From Candidatus Puniceispirillum sp. (GTDB lineage: Bacteria; Pseudomonadota; Alphaproteobacteria; Puniceispirillales; Puniceispirillaceae), in the NCBI GenBank assembly GCA_028383305.1, contig JAOEVD010000001.1, positions 113,455 through 177,454 on the forward strand: DNA of 64,000 bases, given 5' to 3'. Below are positions 46,289 to 55,880 of this stretch, one piece after another (the first letter of the stretch is position 1; the number at the start of each line of letters is the position of its first letter). The notes under the pieces are model-generated. The model was not told the origin of the DNA, did no database searches, and was given only the letters and a program-made list of their open reading frames with translations. The position numbers and the translations under genes were made by a program.

Positions 46289-47044
46289 CTATGCAGAAGA
46301 CATGTTGGCAATGAGTTCACGTCCCAAAAGCACAAGACCTGAAAAAAAAATCAACCATATCAGCAACCTCTGAAACTGTCGATCATTCAACCGGCGAAAA
46401 ACAAAAATACCCGTTTGCGTACCGATTACCGAAAAGGGAAGGGCTAACGCAACAATAAGCCATATGCGTGAGTCAATTACCCCGCGCCATATCATCAGAG
46501 CTAAGACAGCGCCAAGAACAATCATATTAAATGGCTGAACTAGTGCGCGGCGCCGCGCCTTGCTCCAATCATAAAGCGAACAACCCATCGTCAATATCGC
46601 TCCTGACATGCCCGCCATCATGCCAAATAGCCCACCAACAAACCCAACAAAAACATCAGCAGCAAGATAGCGTTTTGTCAGTTTTGGCAGCGTTTTTCGA
46701 AAGGTGAAAAAGCCGCCAAACAGGATCAGCAAACTAGCCACCAACAGCTTTAGCATTATGATATTGACCGCATCTAAAAACAGATAACCAAGCATGACGC
46801 CGATCAAAGCTGGTAACAAAAATCGCAATTGCTCGCCAAAATCAAAAGAGTTGCGAACCGCGTAAAGACCTTGCACACCGCCGACAAGTGACAAGATCAC
46901 AACCGTAATCACCGCATCAAGCGGCGGCATCGCCGCCAACCACCAGCCAAGCGCAAATAGCCCCGTGCCAAATCCCGCAAGGCCATTAGCAAAACCACCG
47001 GCAAATGCACCAGCTATGATTAGCACGATCACTTCACCGCCCAT
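46289..47044 (-). CDS. TauE/SafE family sulfite/organosulfonate exporter (copy 1)
   Basis: The protein has 251 residues from ATG 47044, with about eight membrane helices. The landmarks GGFANGLAGFGTGLF and FGMMAGMSGAILTM are the paired inverted TauE/SafE repeats. Family members export sulfite or organosulfonates or have unknown anionic substrates. It lies next to the DUF3604 gene and divergent from a second TauE/SafE gene. In a genome carrying hpsN it could dispose of sulfite, but that is inference. Confidence 0.87.
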   Translation of the reverse strand: MGGEVIVLIIAGAFAGGFANGLAGFGTGLFALGWWLAAMPPLDAVITVVILSLVGGVQGLYAVRNSFDFGEQLRFLLPALIGVMLGYLFLDAVNIIMLKLLVASLLILFGGFFTFRKTLPKLTKRYLAADVFVGFVGGLFGMMAGMSGAILTMGCSLYDWSKARRRALVQPFNMIVLGAVLALMIWRGVIDSRIWLIVALALPFSVIGTQTGIFVFRRLNDRQFQRLLIWLIFFSGLVLLGRELIANMSSA

Positions 47045-47462
47045 TATAATATAATCCAGAAATAACAATCTGTGATCATCAAAGACTTTCGCGATTTACA
47101 CATAATCTGCGCATAAAATTCACCATTAAGCGGCGCAATATCAGCTGTTTTCCAACATCCAAAGATGGCGACAGCTCCTTTTTTGCTCCCTGTTACTAAG
47201 GACGGGAAACGCTACGCATATTTTTCTAAGCCGACAATCCTTTTCATGCTAGGTTTTGCTTTTTAAGCTTGCAAATCAATTGCCAAACACGATCCAAAAA
47301 CCTGTCCTGGCTCTCTTTAAAACCAAGCCACACGTCCGCCGATTTTGACTCTGTCTATTCTGCAATCATACCAAGAAAGTCATATTATGATTTTGATCAT
47401 CGGTTCAGACCTGTTCCTGCTGCAAAGACAAGCACGGCGTTCGTATTTTGGGCGGTTTCAGG
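47045..47462. other. Divergent intergenic region between two TauE/SafE genes
   Basis: 418 bp with no convincing coding frame or RNA gene. It must contain promoters for the copy 1 exporter (minus) and the copy 2 exporter-GMC pair (plus). No strong palindrome was found by eye. Confidence 0.5.
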
Positions 47463-48266
47463 ATGGTGGCCACAACAGAATGGGCGGCAATGGTCATCGA
47501 TAGTCTTTTATCCGCCGATGGTCTGGCGGTACTGATGGCTGTGCTTCTTGGCTGTTTTGTTAAAGGTGCATTGGGGTTTGGCTTACCGCTAATTGCAACA
47601 CCAATAATGCTGTTTGTTCTGCCACTTCCCGAAATTGTGGCCATTCTTGCCTTGCCGATCACCATTGCTAATATCCAACAGATCTGGCTGAACCGGAAGC
47701 AATGGCAAATTTTGAGACAATTTTGGCCATTGATCACCTCATCAACCCTTGTAATGCTTGTTGGAGCACCATTGATGGTGGCGATTGATAGCCGTCTTCT
47801 TGGTATTTTGATTGGGCTGATGATCGCGCTTCACGCCATTTTATCCAGCTTTCCACGTGGCCAGTTCCAAAATAGGTCTCTTTCGTCCAAAACCATGAAC
47901 CACCTGATCATTCCAGCGGGCATTGTATCGGGTATTCTTGGCAGTTTGACAGCAATGTATTCTTTTCCAAGCATTCAATTATTTATGATTATGCAGATCA
48001 AAAAAGATGATCTTGCGATGCTTCTTGGGGTGTTTTTATCGTTTGGCTACGTTGCCTTATGGCTTGGCATTTCACATGCTGGTTTTCCGGTTGGTGATAA
48101 TCTTTTATTATCAGCACTAATGTTGATTCCCACAATGGCCGGACAACAGGCCGGTCACATGGCGCGGCGCCGTATCAGTGAAAAAACCTTTCGCCATATC
48201 GTACATTTTGCGCTGGCCTGCGCTGGATTCACCCTTATGATACGAGGTATCACAAGTCTTACTTAA
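47463..48266 (+). CDS. TauE/SafE family exporter (copy 2)
   Basis: The protein has 267 residues from ATG 47463; an ATG at 47490 is an alternative. It has about eight membrane helices with LLGCFVKGALGFGLPLI and a second half SGILGSLTAMYSFP, both TauE/SafE repeat motifs. It is followed after 12 bp by a GMC dehydrogenase gene, so the two are co-transcribed. The divergence in sequence from copy 1 suggests a different substrate. Confidence 0.85.
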   Translation: MVATTEWAAMVIDSLLSADGLAVLMAVLLGCFVKGALGFGLPLIATPIMLFVLPLPEIVAILALPITIANIQQIWLNRKQWQILRQFWPLITSSTLVMLVGAPLMVAIDSRLLGILIGLMIALHAILSSFPRGQFQNRSLSSKTMNHLIIPAGIVSGILGSLTAMYSFPSIQLFMIMQIKKDDLAMLLGVFLSFGYVALWLGISHAGFPVGDNLLLSALMLIPTMAGQQAGHMARRRISEKTFRHIVHFALACAGFTLMIRGITSLT

Positions 48267-48278
48267 AGGGACTCAGTC

Positions 48279-49913
48279 ATGTCATCTGATCAAATTCATC
48301 CCGATTATATCATAATTGGCGGCGGATCGGCAGGTTGTGTGCTAGCAGCACGCTTAAGCGCTAACCCTCATTGTCAAGTTGTTCTTCTCGAAGCAGGTGG
48401 CGAAGATCTTAACCCGCTGATTCATATTCCGGCTGGCTATATTAAAACAATGGTCAATCCAGCAATGAATTGGATGTTTGAAACTGAACCCGAAAACAGT
48501 AGCGGCAATCGGCGCATTGCCATTCCACGTGGCAAGGTTCTTGGCGGATCATCAGCAATTAACGCAATGCTCTATGTTCGTGGCCAGGCTGCTGATTATG
48601 ATGGCTGGGCGCAGCGCGGCAACCTTGGCTGGTCTTATGATGATGTTTTGCCCTATTTCCGCAAAGCCGAAAATTGCGAACAGCTTAGCGATGGCGACGA
48701 TAGCTTTGACAGCGCCCTTCGTGGCGTTGGTGGGCCATTGAATGTGGCAGCGGTTCGCACGCGTTATGAAGCGTTGGATATGGTAATTGATGCAGCTGAA
48801 AAACTTGGGTATCCGCGCAATCATGACTATAATGGCGCCACTCAGGACGGCTTTGGCTATTATCAGGTTACGCAGAAAAATGGGCTTCGCTTTTCCGCCA
48901 AAAAAGCCTATCTGCAGCCAGCTAGACAACGGCCAAACCTGCGTATCATTACCCATGCGCATGTTGCCAAAATCAGCCTTACCGGCAAACGCGCCGACCG
49001 AGTTCATTACAACCGACATGGCAAATCGCATTACCTCAAAGCCGGGCGCGAAGTGATCTTATCCGCGGGCGCCATTCAATCGCCACAGATTCTCGAACTA
49101 TCAGGCATTGGCGCATCTGACCACCTTCAACGTCACGGAATCGAGGTTCAGCATGAGTTGTCTGGTGTAGGTAGCCATCTAACCGACCATTATATTTCAC
49201 GCCTATCATGGAGGTTACGGCGCAATATTTCCCTGAACAATCACGCCCATGGCCTCGGGCTTGCCACCGAGATTCTGCGTTACGGATTGACGCGGCGCGG
49301 CCTTCTTAGCCTTCCTGCCGGTGTGCTTAGCGGGTTTGTTCGCTCACGCGAAGGTTTGGTAGGGCCAGATATTCAATATCACATTGCGCATGCCAGCTTT
49401 GCTAATCCTGCCAAACGTGTTTTTGATAAATTCCCAGGCATGACCTTCGGTCCTTGCCAGCTTCGTCCCGAAAGCCGTGGCTCAGTTCATATCAAATCGT
49501 CGGACCCGATGATGGCACCTGAAATTCAGCAAAATTATCTTAGCTGCGACGAAGATTGCCGCGTTCATGTTGCGGGTATGAAAATCGCCCGCGAGATCAT
49601 GCAAAGTGATCACATGGCACCACTTGTCGAGGCTGAAATGCGTCCAGGGAAAGATCTGGATAGCGATGATGCGCTCCTTGCCTATGCGCGCGAAACCGGC
49701 GTGACGCTATATCACCCAGTATCAACCTGCCGCATGGGGCCAGATGCAAAAACAGGTGATGTTGTTGATGAAAGGCTTTGCGTTTATGGCATTGACGGGC
49801 TGCGGGTGGTTGATGCGTCAATCATGCCAACATTAGTGTCGGGCAACACCAACGCCCCAACGATCATGATTGCTGAAAAGGCGGCTGATATGATCGTTGC
49901 AGATCAGCGCTGA
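48279..49913 (+). CDS. GMC-family FAD-dependent dehydrogenase (copy 2)
   Basis: A 544-residue protein with N-terminal [52 protein letters not shown] and the C-terminal active-site [10 protein letters not shown] with [17 protein letters not shown]. It is clearly paralogous to the GMC genes at 34718 and 62233 in this window. Coupled to a TauE/SafE exporter, it may oxidise an alcohol whose product or by-product is exported. The substrate is unknown. The convergent znuA gene ends 35 bp downstream. Confidence 0.92.
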   Translation: MSSDQIHPDYIIIGGGSAGCVLAARLSANPHCQVVLLEAGGEDLNPLIHIPAGYIKTMVNPAMNWMFETEPENSSGNRRIAIPRGKVLGGSSAINAMLYVRGQAADYDGWAQRGNLGWSYDDVLPYFRKAENCEQLSDGDDSFDSALRGVGGPLNVAAVRTRYEALDMVIDAAEKLGYPRNHDYNGATQDGFGYYQVTQKNGLRFSAKKAYLQPARQRPNLRIITHAHVAKISLTGKRADRVHYNRHGKSHYLKAGREVILSAGAIQSPQILELSGIGASDHLQRHGIEVQHELSGVGSHLTDHYISRLSWRLRRNISLNNHAHGLGLATEILRYGLTRRGLLSLPAGVLSGFVRSREGLVGPDIQYHIAHASFANPAKRVFDKFPGMTFGPCQLRPESRGSVHIKSSDPMMAPEIQQNYLSCDEDCRVHVAGMKIAREIMQSDHMAPLVEAEMRPGKDLDSDDALLAYARETGVTLYHPVSTCRMGPDAKTGDVVDERLCVYGIDGLRVVDASIMPTLVSGNTNAPTIMIAEKAADMIVADQR

Positions 49914-49948
49914 GCCGGTTATGCGAACCGCGTCGCACAGCCGCCTTT

Positions 49949-50975
49949 TTAATGCACGCCAAAACAGGATTGTAGTGCCTTGGCATAGCTTATCAAAAGA
50001 TCGGGATAGAGCTTGGGCACCAGCAGGCAAATTGCTTGCAATCGGATCCAGCGTGCCGATACTAACCTTGCTACCTTCAGCAATCAGCGCTACTGCCTTT
50101 TGCCCCAAAAACGGTTCAGTAAAGATGCAGTCAAAATGGTGCTTGCGGAGTTCATCCCTTAACGCTTTGACCCGCGATGCAGTGGGCATTAGGTCAGGTT
50201 CAGTTGTAATTGCTCCATAGTTACGCAGCCCAAAGCGGCGCTCAAAATAAACATGTGCATCATGTAACACCAGAAACTTAGCGGCTGAATACGACGCAAG
50301 CTGGCTGGTAATATCCGTCTCTAAAGTTGCAAGACGCGCTGCCATCGAATCTGCATTTGCAGCATAGGTCGAGGCATTTTCCGGATCGGCCTTGGCAAGG
50401 CGGGCGGCAATAACCCCAAGCATGATTTTCGCATTTTGCGGATCAAGCCAGATATGGGGGTTAATCAAATGGTCATCATGTTTCGCGTGTTCGTCATGCT
50501 TGTCATGTTTTTCATGGTCATGTTTTTCATGGTCATGTTTTTCATGGTCATGTTTTTCATGGTCATGTTTTTCTTGGTCATGTTTTTCATGCGCGGGAAT
50601 GACCTTATCAAAGTTTATCAGAACTAAACCAGCGCTCTCAATCAATGGCATTGTTTGAGCCTGCGGTGCAAGTGTCGCCAAGGCTTTTGTGAGCGGCTGT
50701 TCCATCGTTGGCCCAACCCAGAACACAATATCTGCCGCCTGAAGACTGCGTGCCTGAGACGGTTTCAAGGTGAAGTGATGTGCCGATGATGGTGCTTCAA
50801 GAAGCAAGTGCGGCGTGCCAATATCGCCCATCACCGCGGCAACTAATGAGTGGATAGGTTTTATAGACGCGACCACAGAAATTGGTTTTTGATCAGCTAT
50901 CACCATTTCTACTGGCATTACTAATGAGGCGAAAAATAACCCGATTATCTTCACACCTTTAACCCATTTTTGCAT
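49949..50975 (-). pseudogene. znuA: Zinc ABC transporter substrate-binding protein ZnuA with C-terminal frameshift
   Basis: The start at ATG 50975 is supported by TTTGGAG; a signal peptide (MQKWVKGVKIIGLFFASLVM) follows. It has the ZnuA ligands (SAHHFTLKPSQAR, NPHIWLDPQNA) and a histidine-rich loop of DHEKH repeats that gathers zinc. After GTLDPIASNLPAG the reading frame drifts into nonhomologous sequence running past 49949. One base (about 50015-50025, GGTGCCC) appears extra. Skipping it gives PKLYPDLLISYAKALQSCFG and a stop at 49949-49951, the expected ZnuA C-terminus. It is either a sequencing error or a true mutation. ZnuB and ZnuC are not in the window. Confidence 0.8.
50504..50591 (-). 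repeat. 15-bp tandem repeat encoding the ZnuA DHEKH loop
   Basis: CATGTTTTTCATGGT is repeated about five times with a partial sixth; one copy carries CTTGG for CATGG. Read on the minus strand each unit encodes DHEKH, one encodes DQEKH. Perfect DNA-level repeats in a coding region are prone to slippage in copy number. Confidence 0.9.
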
Positions 50976-51402
50976 CACTGCCATCTCCAAACTCTCGTAC
51001 TTTTATGAATTCAACAAGCTTGATTTTCAGCCTATAATCGATTTATCAAATCAATCTCTCGACCACCCCTATAAGGGTGATATGTTATATTATTACATTT
51101 GTTGAGTTGCCACTGTCAATGCTGTTTTTTTGCGATAATAGTGATGTTGATCATGATCCAAATTCTGCCTGCCGATGGACATGACACTACTGCTCAGTGG
51201 GTCAAAAAATCCTCATTTGGCGCCATCACCAATGACAAATTCTGCACAATGGTAATGATGTCTGACGAATCTGCTTGATTTCACCATTCTGCCAGCCCCA
51301 GAATAATTTAGTTGCTTTTAGGGTGGCAGCCCGAAACTATTTTCTAAGCCCAAAACGGCTCGTTCATTTGGACGATCTATCCCATTTTTCCCCGAGGCTG
51401 TG
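50976..51402. other. Divergent intergenic region between znuA and the cupin gene
   Basis: 427 bp. It contains the candidate Zur operator at 51082-51098 upstream of znuA. A 41-codon frame at 51153-51278 has no ribosome site and is not called. Nothing else was recognised. Confidence 0.6.
51082..51098. promoter_or_regulatory. Candidate Zur operator
   Basis: ATGTTATATTATTACAT is a near-palindrome (one mismatched pair) about 107 bp upstream of the znuA start. It resembles the alphaproteobacterial Zur box of the GTTATAATATAAC type. Zinc-bound Zur usually represses znuA through such a site. Binding is inferred. Confidence 0.55.
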
Positions 51403-51777
51403 ATGAGTAAAAAAGAGACAAATTTTTTTAATATTGACGCAATGGAACAGGGCATTGCCCGCACCCTTGTTGAAGGCATTACAACCCGTATTTTCCCGGG
51501 TGACAAAGCAATGTTATCAGTTGTTCGCATCGCTCCAAATGCCGTTGGCGCAATCCATAGCCATCCGCAAGAACAATGGGGCGTTATGATTGAGGGAAGC
51601 GCAGTTCGCATCCAAGATGGCGAAAAAATACACGTTCAAAAAGGCGATTTTTGGTGCAGCCCTGGCGGTATTGAACATGGTGTTATCGGTGGCCCTGATG
51701 GCGCTGTTATCCTTGATGTTTTCAGCCCGCCCCGTCCTGAATATACCCGCCCCGGAAATGGTTTTGCCACGGAGTAG
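51403..51777 (+). CDS. Cupin-domain protein
   Basis: The protein has 124 residues from ATG 51403, behind GAGGC. A single cupin with the metal motif GAIHSHPQEQWGVMIEG (two histidines and the glutamate/glutamine region) and the second motif PGGIEHGVI. It is followed by an RraA-like gene after four bases, so they form one operon. Small cupins can be isomerases, dioxygenases or sensors; which applies here is unknown. Confidence 0.88.
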   Translation: MSKKETNFFNIDAMEQGIARTLVEGITTRIFPGDKAMLSVVRIAPNAVGAIHSHPQEQWGVMIEGSAVRIQDGEKIHVQKGDFWCSPGGIEHGVIGGPDGAVILDVFSPPRPEYTRPGNGFATE

Positions 51778-51781
51778 ATCA

Positions 51782-52444
51782 ATGCCTGTTCAAATTTTTT
51801 CCAATGAATTCAAGCCCCTTTCTGCCAATAAATTAGCCCAATGGGCAACAATTCCGCCTGCCATTGCCGGTGATGTCATGAACCGTCAAAATGTGATGGC
51901 AGGACGTATTTCACCGCTGTCACCAGGCATGACCATGGCCGGACAGGCCCGCACCGTTAGCGTTCTTGCTGGTGATAATGCAGCACTTCATGAGGTCATT
52001 GGCCGGCTGCATCAAAATGAAGTTCTGGTGATTGACGCCGCCAATTATGATGATCGCGCTGTATGGGGCGGTATTTTAAACACCCGTGCCAAATCGCGAA
52101 ATATCAATGGTGTTGTTCTTGATGGTGCGGCGCGCGATGCTGCAGAAATGCGCGAAATGGGCCTGCCGGTTTTTTTAAGCGCTTTGTCGCCAGCCGGACC
52201 GCACAAAGGCTGGGGCGGCTCAATTGACGACCGAATCAGCTGTGGTGGCGTTGTCGTTATGCCCGGCGACATTATTCTTGGTGACGATGATGGCGTTGCA
52301 GTTGTGCCACTGGCCCGTGCAGACGTTGTTCTTGAAGCTTCACTGGCAAGGCTGACCTATGAGGCTGAGATATTGGAAAAGCTGGCCACAGGTGCTGATG
52401 TGAGTTGGTTATTCCCTTCACCGGAGCTGGAGATAATGTCCTAG
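51782..52444 (+). CDS. RraA-like family protein (4-hydroxy-4-methyl-2-oxoglutarate/oxaloacetate aldolase-type fold)
   Basis: The protein has 220 residues from ATG 51782. The family motifs GQARTVSV, LVIDAANYDDRAVWGG, GVVLDGAARDAAEM and GDIILGDDDGVAVVP are present. RraA-fold proteins include HMG aldolases that cleave 4-hydroxy-4-methyl-2-oxoglutarate and related oxo acids, and RNase E inhibitors. The DGAARD stretch resembles the aldolase metal/substrate region. Behind a cupin gene, a catabolic aldolase role is more likely than RNase regulation. Confidence 0.86.
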   Translation: MPVQIFSNEFKPLSANKLAQWATIPPAIAGDVMNRQNVMAGRISPLSPGMTMAGQARTVSVLAGDNAALHEVIGRLHQNEVLVIDAANYDDRAVWGGILNTRAKSRNINGVVLDGAARDAAEMREMGLPVFLSALSPAGPHKGWGGSIDDRISCGGVVVMPGDIILGDDDGVAVVPLARADVVLEASLARLTYEAEILEKLATGADVSWLFPSPELEIMS

Positions 52445-52886
52445 CCAAGCTGGTTTTGATATAATGATTGTGGGGACTAGACCAGCCGAAAGAGAGCTCA
52501 TGGGGAAGTCTACACCGGCACACTCACTGATAGTGTCAAATCTTTCCCCATAATTTGGGCAAGGTTAACATAATACTGTCAGGGTAGGTATTTCCACATG
52601 ATAATACAAAGAACCAAGCTGGCCATCAGGTTGTTGGAAAATGCAGTCGAATTGTATAAGGGAGTTTTCTGTTAGCACAAAAACTCTATTAGAGTCCTGG
52701 TCGGCTGCGGGCATATCCACCCTAAACCTGTCTTACTCAACGATGGGATAAGGCTCCATTCACTTAACAACTAAAGTTGGCAATTCAATCAGTGACAATA
52801 GATCGACGGTTTAGCCACCCTAGAGCATGCTTTAAAGAGAGAAGCTAGTAGGCAGACTCCACAACTGTTCTATCTAACAATAGTGC
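52445..52886. other. Gene-poor stretch with a stem-loop
   Basis: 442 bp without a convincing gene. A hairpin spans 52501-52550, with outer arms TGGGGAA/TTCCCCA and an inner ACACT/AGTGT stem. It may be a remnant of downstream flagellin-locus sequence or of a mobile element; neither could be shown. It forms the left border of the more AT-rich right part of the window. Confidence 0.5.
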
Positions 52887-52950
52887 TTAACTCAGCAGTT
52901 TGAGAACAATTGACTGATTGGCCTGCGCAATTGACAGGCATTCCTCCTTC
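52887..52950 (-). pseudogene. Flagellin C-terminal remnant
   Basis: Read on the minus strand toward a TAA at 52887-52889 the frame gives ECLSIAQANQSIVLKLLS. It resembles the extreme C-terminus of bacterial flagellins (for example LSIANQ..Q.ILSL and AQANQ..QSVLSLL). About 20 codons only are recognisable; upstream the sequence runs directly into the end of the TRAP permease gene at 52981. It looks like the broken end of a flagellin gene created by a rearrangement. The match is short, so chance is not fully excluded. Confidence 0.5.
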
Positions 52951-52980
52951 ACGCTTTTTTCTCTATTCCGATATCAAGCT

Positions 52981-54315
52981 TCAACCAGATTTTCCATAAA
53001 CCAAATCAGGCAACCAAGTAATGACATCCGGAAACAGCGCAACGAGAACAAGCACCCCAATATAAGCTAAAAGGAAAGGCAGGACAGCAACTGAAATTTT
53101 ATCAATTCCAAGGTTAGTTATCCGAGCCGCAACGAATAGGTTTGCTCCAACAGGAGGTGTCAAGAATCCCACCTCACAAGAGATCACCATCACAATACCG
53201 AATACAATGGGGTCTATACCAAGCGCCATTACGATAGGCAGTAGTAAAGGCGTCAGCAAAATGATCTGAGCAATGGACTCAAGAAACATGCCGGTAATTA
53301 TCAAAATAACGGCGATGATCATAAGCAAAAGGAATGGGCTTTCTGTAACCCCACTGAGGGCCTCGCCAATCATGTCAGGCACAGATAAGAGGCTCATCAA
53401 CTCTCCAAACGCTTTGGCGGGCCCCACAATAATCAAAACTGCACCTGAGATCATTGCCGTTACCTTCAGACAAACAAGGATTTTTTTGATTGTTAATTCA
53501 CGGTAGACAACGCCTCCAATCAATAATGCATAAAAAACGGCAACCGAGGCCGCTTCCGTCGGGGTAAATGCCCCAGAGTAAATACCGCCAAGTATTATAA
53601 ATGGAGCAAAGATCGCCCACTTTCCATCAGCTAATGTTCTCCCGACCTCGCCCCATGAAAATATTGAGCCATCACCAACATAATTTCGACGTTTGGCAAT
53701 GATATAAACTGTTAGCATCAGCAAAGCAGTTGCAAAGAAGCCTGGTATAAATCCAGCTAGAAACAATCGTGGAATGGATTGCTCAGCAACAATGCCGTAA
53801 ATAATCATTAAATTACTCGGCGGGATAAGGCTGCCCAGAGCACCACCAGCGGCAGCAATTGCACCGCCCATCGCAGGGTCCCAGCGCTGTTTGATCATTG
53901 ACGGAATCATAACTGCACCGATCGCAGCTGTGGTTGCAGGGCCAGAACCAGATAAGGCTGCAAAAAAAGCACAACCCAGCACCGCCACAAGGCCTAAGCT
54001 ACCGGTGTAGTTACCAATCATTGACTGCGCCATATTTACAATACGGCGTGCCATACCACCCTGCTCCATCAAGGAGCCCGCGAACACAAATAATGGAACT
54101 GTAACCAGCGGGAATGGCTCTACGCCCGTATACATGGACAGCACAACCTGAACCAGGTTCAGATCCATCATAAAATAACCAATCGCTGTACCTATAGCAA
54201 CGGCAATTGGAATTGGCACTGCCAGAACAATCATTAGGATCATGGAGCCAAACATGATCAAAGCTTGCTGACCTTCCGATAGGTCAAAAATGAAGTCCAT
54301 CAACAGGTCATGCAT
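52981..54315 (-). CDS. TRAP transporter large permease (DctM type)
   Basis: The permease has 444 residues from ATG 54315, behind AGAGGA and overlapping the DctQ stop by eight bases. It has about 11-12 membrane segments and the DctM landmarks PLVTVPLFVFAGSLMEQGG, GCAFFAALSGSGPATTAAIG, GSLIPPSNLMIIYG and the C-terminal FLTPPVGANLFVA. It forms the sodium-driven transport core with DctQ and the binding protein. The gene ends next to the flagellin remnant. Confidence 0.93.
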   Translation of the reverse strand: MHDLLMDFIFDLSEGQQALIMFGSMILMIVLAVPIPIAVAIGTAIGYFMMDLNLVQVVLSMYTGVEPFPLVTVPLFVFAGSLMEQGGMARRIVNMAQSMIGNYTGSLGLVAVLGCAFFAALSGSGPATTAAIGAVMIPSMIKQRWDPAMGGAIAAAGGALGSLIPPSNLMIIYGIVAEQSIPRLFLAGFIPGFFATALLMLTVYIIAKRRNYVGDGSIFSWGEVGRTLADGKWAIFAPFIILGGIYSGAFTPTEAASVAVFYALLIGGVVYRELTIKKILVCLKVTAMISGAVLIIVGPAKAFGELMSLLSVPDMIGEALSGVTESPFLLLMIIAVILIITGMFLESIAQIILLTPLLLPIVMALGIDPIVFGIVMVISCEVGFLTPPVGANLFVAARITNLGIDKISVAVLPFLLAYIGVLVLVALFPDVITWLPDLVYGKSG

Positions 54316-54838
54316 GTGGCAAATCCTCTTTGTCACGAGGCTCTAAAAGTGGTTCATCATACTTTATCCAGCGGTAATAAACCTGTGCCAACCTTAAAGT
54401 CATCAGGCCAAACCCAAGGATCAGGCACATGTAAGGCCATTTTTGATCAATGTCTAACGCTGGCGAGCGATATTCATCTTTCCAAAAAGAGAGATCCAAC
54501 AAAACACTTTGATAGGTTAGGAAAATGCCAAAAAGAAACCATATAAGATCACTGAAAATTGTCATCCCAACCGCAACCTTTGTCGGCAATAATTGTACAA
54601 AATTCATCACACGAATGTGCGCACGCTCTCGAACTGCCCACGCAACCGAAATGTAAACTGACCATAACATCGCATAAATCGCCAACTCGTCAGACCACGA
54701 CGTTGGCATGTTAAACAAATAGCGCATGACTACCTGGAAAAATACCATCGAAGCCATAAACATGACGAGGGTACCAGCCAAAATTTCTTCGAAATGTTTT
54801 TCTAAAAAATTCCACACTTTAGCAATCTCACTTGTCAA
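54308..54838 (-). CDS. TRAP transporter small permease (DctQ type)
   Basis: A 176-residue protein with four membrane helices and the DctQ motif SWSDELAIYAMLWSVYISVAWAVRERAHIRV. It is the middle gene of a P-Q-M TRAP set and ends eight bases inside the start of the large permease. A hairpin precedes it. Confidence 0.92.
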   Translation of the reverse strand: MTSEIAKVWNFLEKHFEEILAGTLVMFMASMVFFQVVMRYLFNMPTSWSDELAIYAMLWSVYISVAWAVRERAHIRVMNFVQLLPTKVAVGMTIFSDLIWFLFGIFLTYQSVLLDLSFWKDEYRSPALDIDQKWPYMCLILGFGLMTLRLAQVYYRWIKYDEPLLEPRDKEDLPHA

Positions 54839-54846
54839 AATGTAAG

Positions 54847-54872
54847 TGCTGGCCCCAAATTTGAGGCCAGCA
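54847..54872 (-). terminator. Hairpin between TRAP binding-protein gene and permease genes
   Basis: TGCTGGCC and GGCCAGCA flank a 10-base loop just downstream of the binding-protein stop at 54888. Like the hairpin behind the Liv binding protein it probably limits read-through or protects the mRNA end so the binding protein is made in excess. No strong T-run follows. Confidence 0.55.
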
Positions 54873-54887
54873 TAAAAGGTTAGTTAT

Positions 54888-55880
54888 TTATTTTGCAGCC
54901 GCATAGATCTTGTCCATAATTGCGGCATACTCAGGACCACGCTCTTTGGCAAAAGCACTGTGGACAGCCTTCGCCTTTTCAACCCAAGGGCCGATATCCG
55001 GCTGGGTGAATGTAACACCAGTGGCTTCCATCTTCTTTTGCACGATGGACATACCGTAGTTGGTGTGGAAACGTGACGCAGCAGTGGCAATTTTTGCTGC
55101 CATTTGCATAGCTTCCATCTGACTGTCATCAAGTTTCTTCATGAATGAATCACTGACGAAAAATGGGGGCGCAAGTACAAAATGCCCGGTCATCGCAACA
55201 TGCTTTGCAATATCGTGGAACTTCTGTGAGTACTGAACATCCAAAGGCAAATCACCACCGTCAACAGTGCCGGTCTGAGTTGCAGTCAGAGCTTCCGACC
55301 ATGCAATCGGCACTGGATCTGATCCGAACGCCTTATAGGTATCAACCATTACCGTATTCTTTGGAACCCGGTACTTCATTTTAGCAAAGTCAGCAAGATT
55401 GTTGATCGGCATCTTGGTGTTATAGATGTGCCGGAACGAAAACAAAGGAATGGTTACGAGATGCACACCAACTTCCTTGGGCATTCCACCCCAGATCTCT
55501 TGACCAACTGGGCCATCCGCAACCTTAACTGCATGATCAAAGTTTTGGATCATATATGGCAGCACCAACAGGTCAATCTTTGGATAAAAAGGCCCAGCGT
55601 TATTTTGCGCAATCATTGTTCCGTCAAGTGTACCGAGCTGCAGTTTTTTGAACTGTTCTTGCTCACTACCCATTTTATGGCAGCAATGGACTTTCACACG
55701 GACTGTGCCACCTGAAAGCGTTTGGAAACGCTCTGCGAATAGGTGCATGAAAGTACCATATGGGTGACCTTCATTGACAGAGTAACCAATATTCATCGTT
55801 ACTTTTTTTGCGTTAGCGGGCCCCGCCACCAAAAGCAGAGCTGCGAACATTGAGCCGAGAATAGGCTTTAACATTTTCAT
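54888..55880 (-). CDS. TRAP transporter substrate-binding protein (DctP type)
   Basis: The precursor has 330 residues from ATG 55880, behind GGAGGAAAT. A signal peptide (MKMLKPILGSMFAALLLVAG, cut near PANA) is followed by the DctP fold with GYSVNEGHPYG, FRHIYNTKMPINNLADFAKMKYRVP and TGTVDGGDLPLDV. The ligand is likely a carboxylate or sulfonate acid. First gene of the TRAP set. A DHPS TRAP importer (HpsKLM) exists in roseobacters, but this one is 18 kb from hpsNPO. Confidence 0.93.
   Translation of the reverse strand: MKMLKPILGSMFAALLLVAGPANAKKVTMNIGYSVNEGHPYGTFMHLFAERFQTLSGGTVRVKVHCCHKMGSEQEQFKKLQLGTLDGTMIAQNNAGPFYPKIDLLVLPYMIQNFDHAVKVADGPVGQEIWGGMPKEVGVHLVTIPLFSFRHIYNTKMPINNLADFAKMKYRVPKNTVMVDTYKAFGSDPVPIAWSEALTATQTGTVDGGDLPLDVQYSQKFHDIAKHVAMTGHFVLAPPFFVSDSFMKKLDDSQMEAMQMAAKIATAASRFHTNYGMSIVQKKMEATGVTFTQPDIGPWVEKAKAVHSAFAKERGPEYAAIMDKIYAAAK

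Noticed and set aside
50504..50591. Regularly spaced repeats as a CRISPR array
   Set aside because: Units are contiguous with no spacers and encode the DHEKH loop of ZnuA in frame.
51153..51278. 41-codon frame between znuA and the cupin gene
   Set aside because: No ribosome site, no recognisable motif and no hydrophobic segment.
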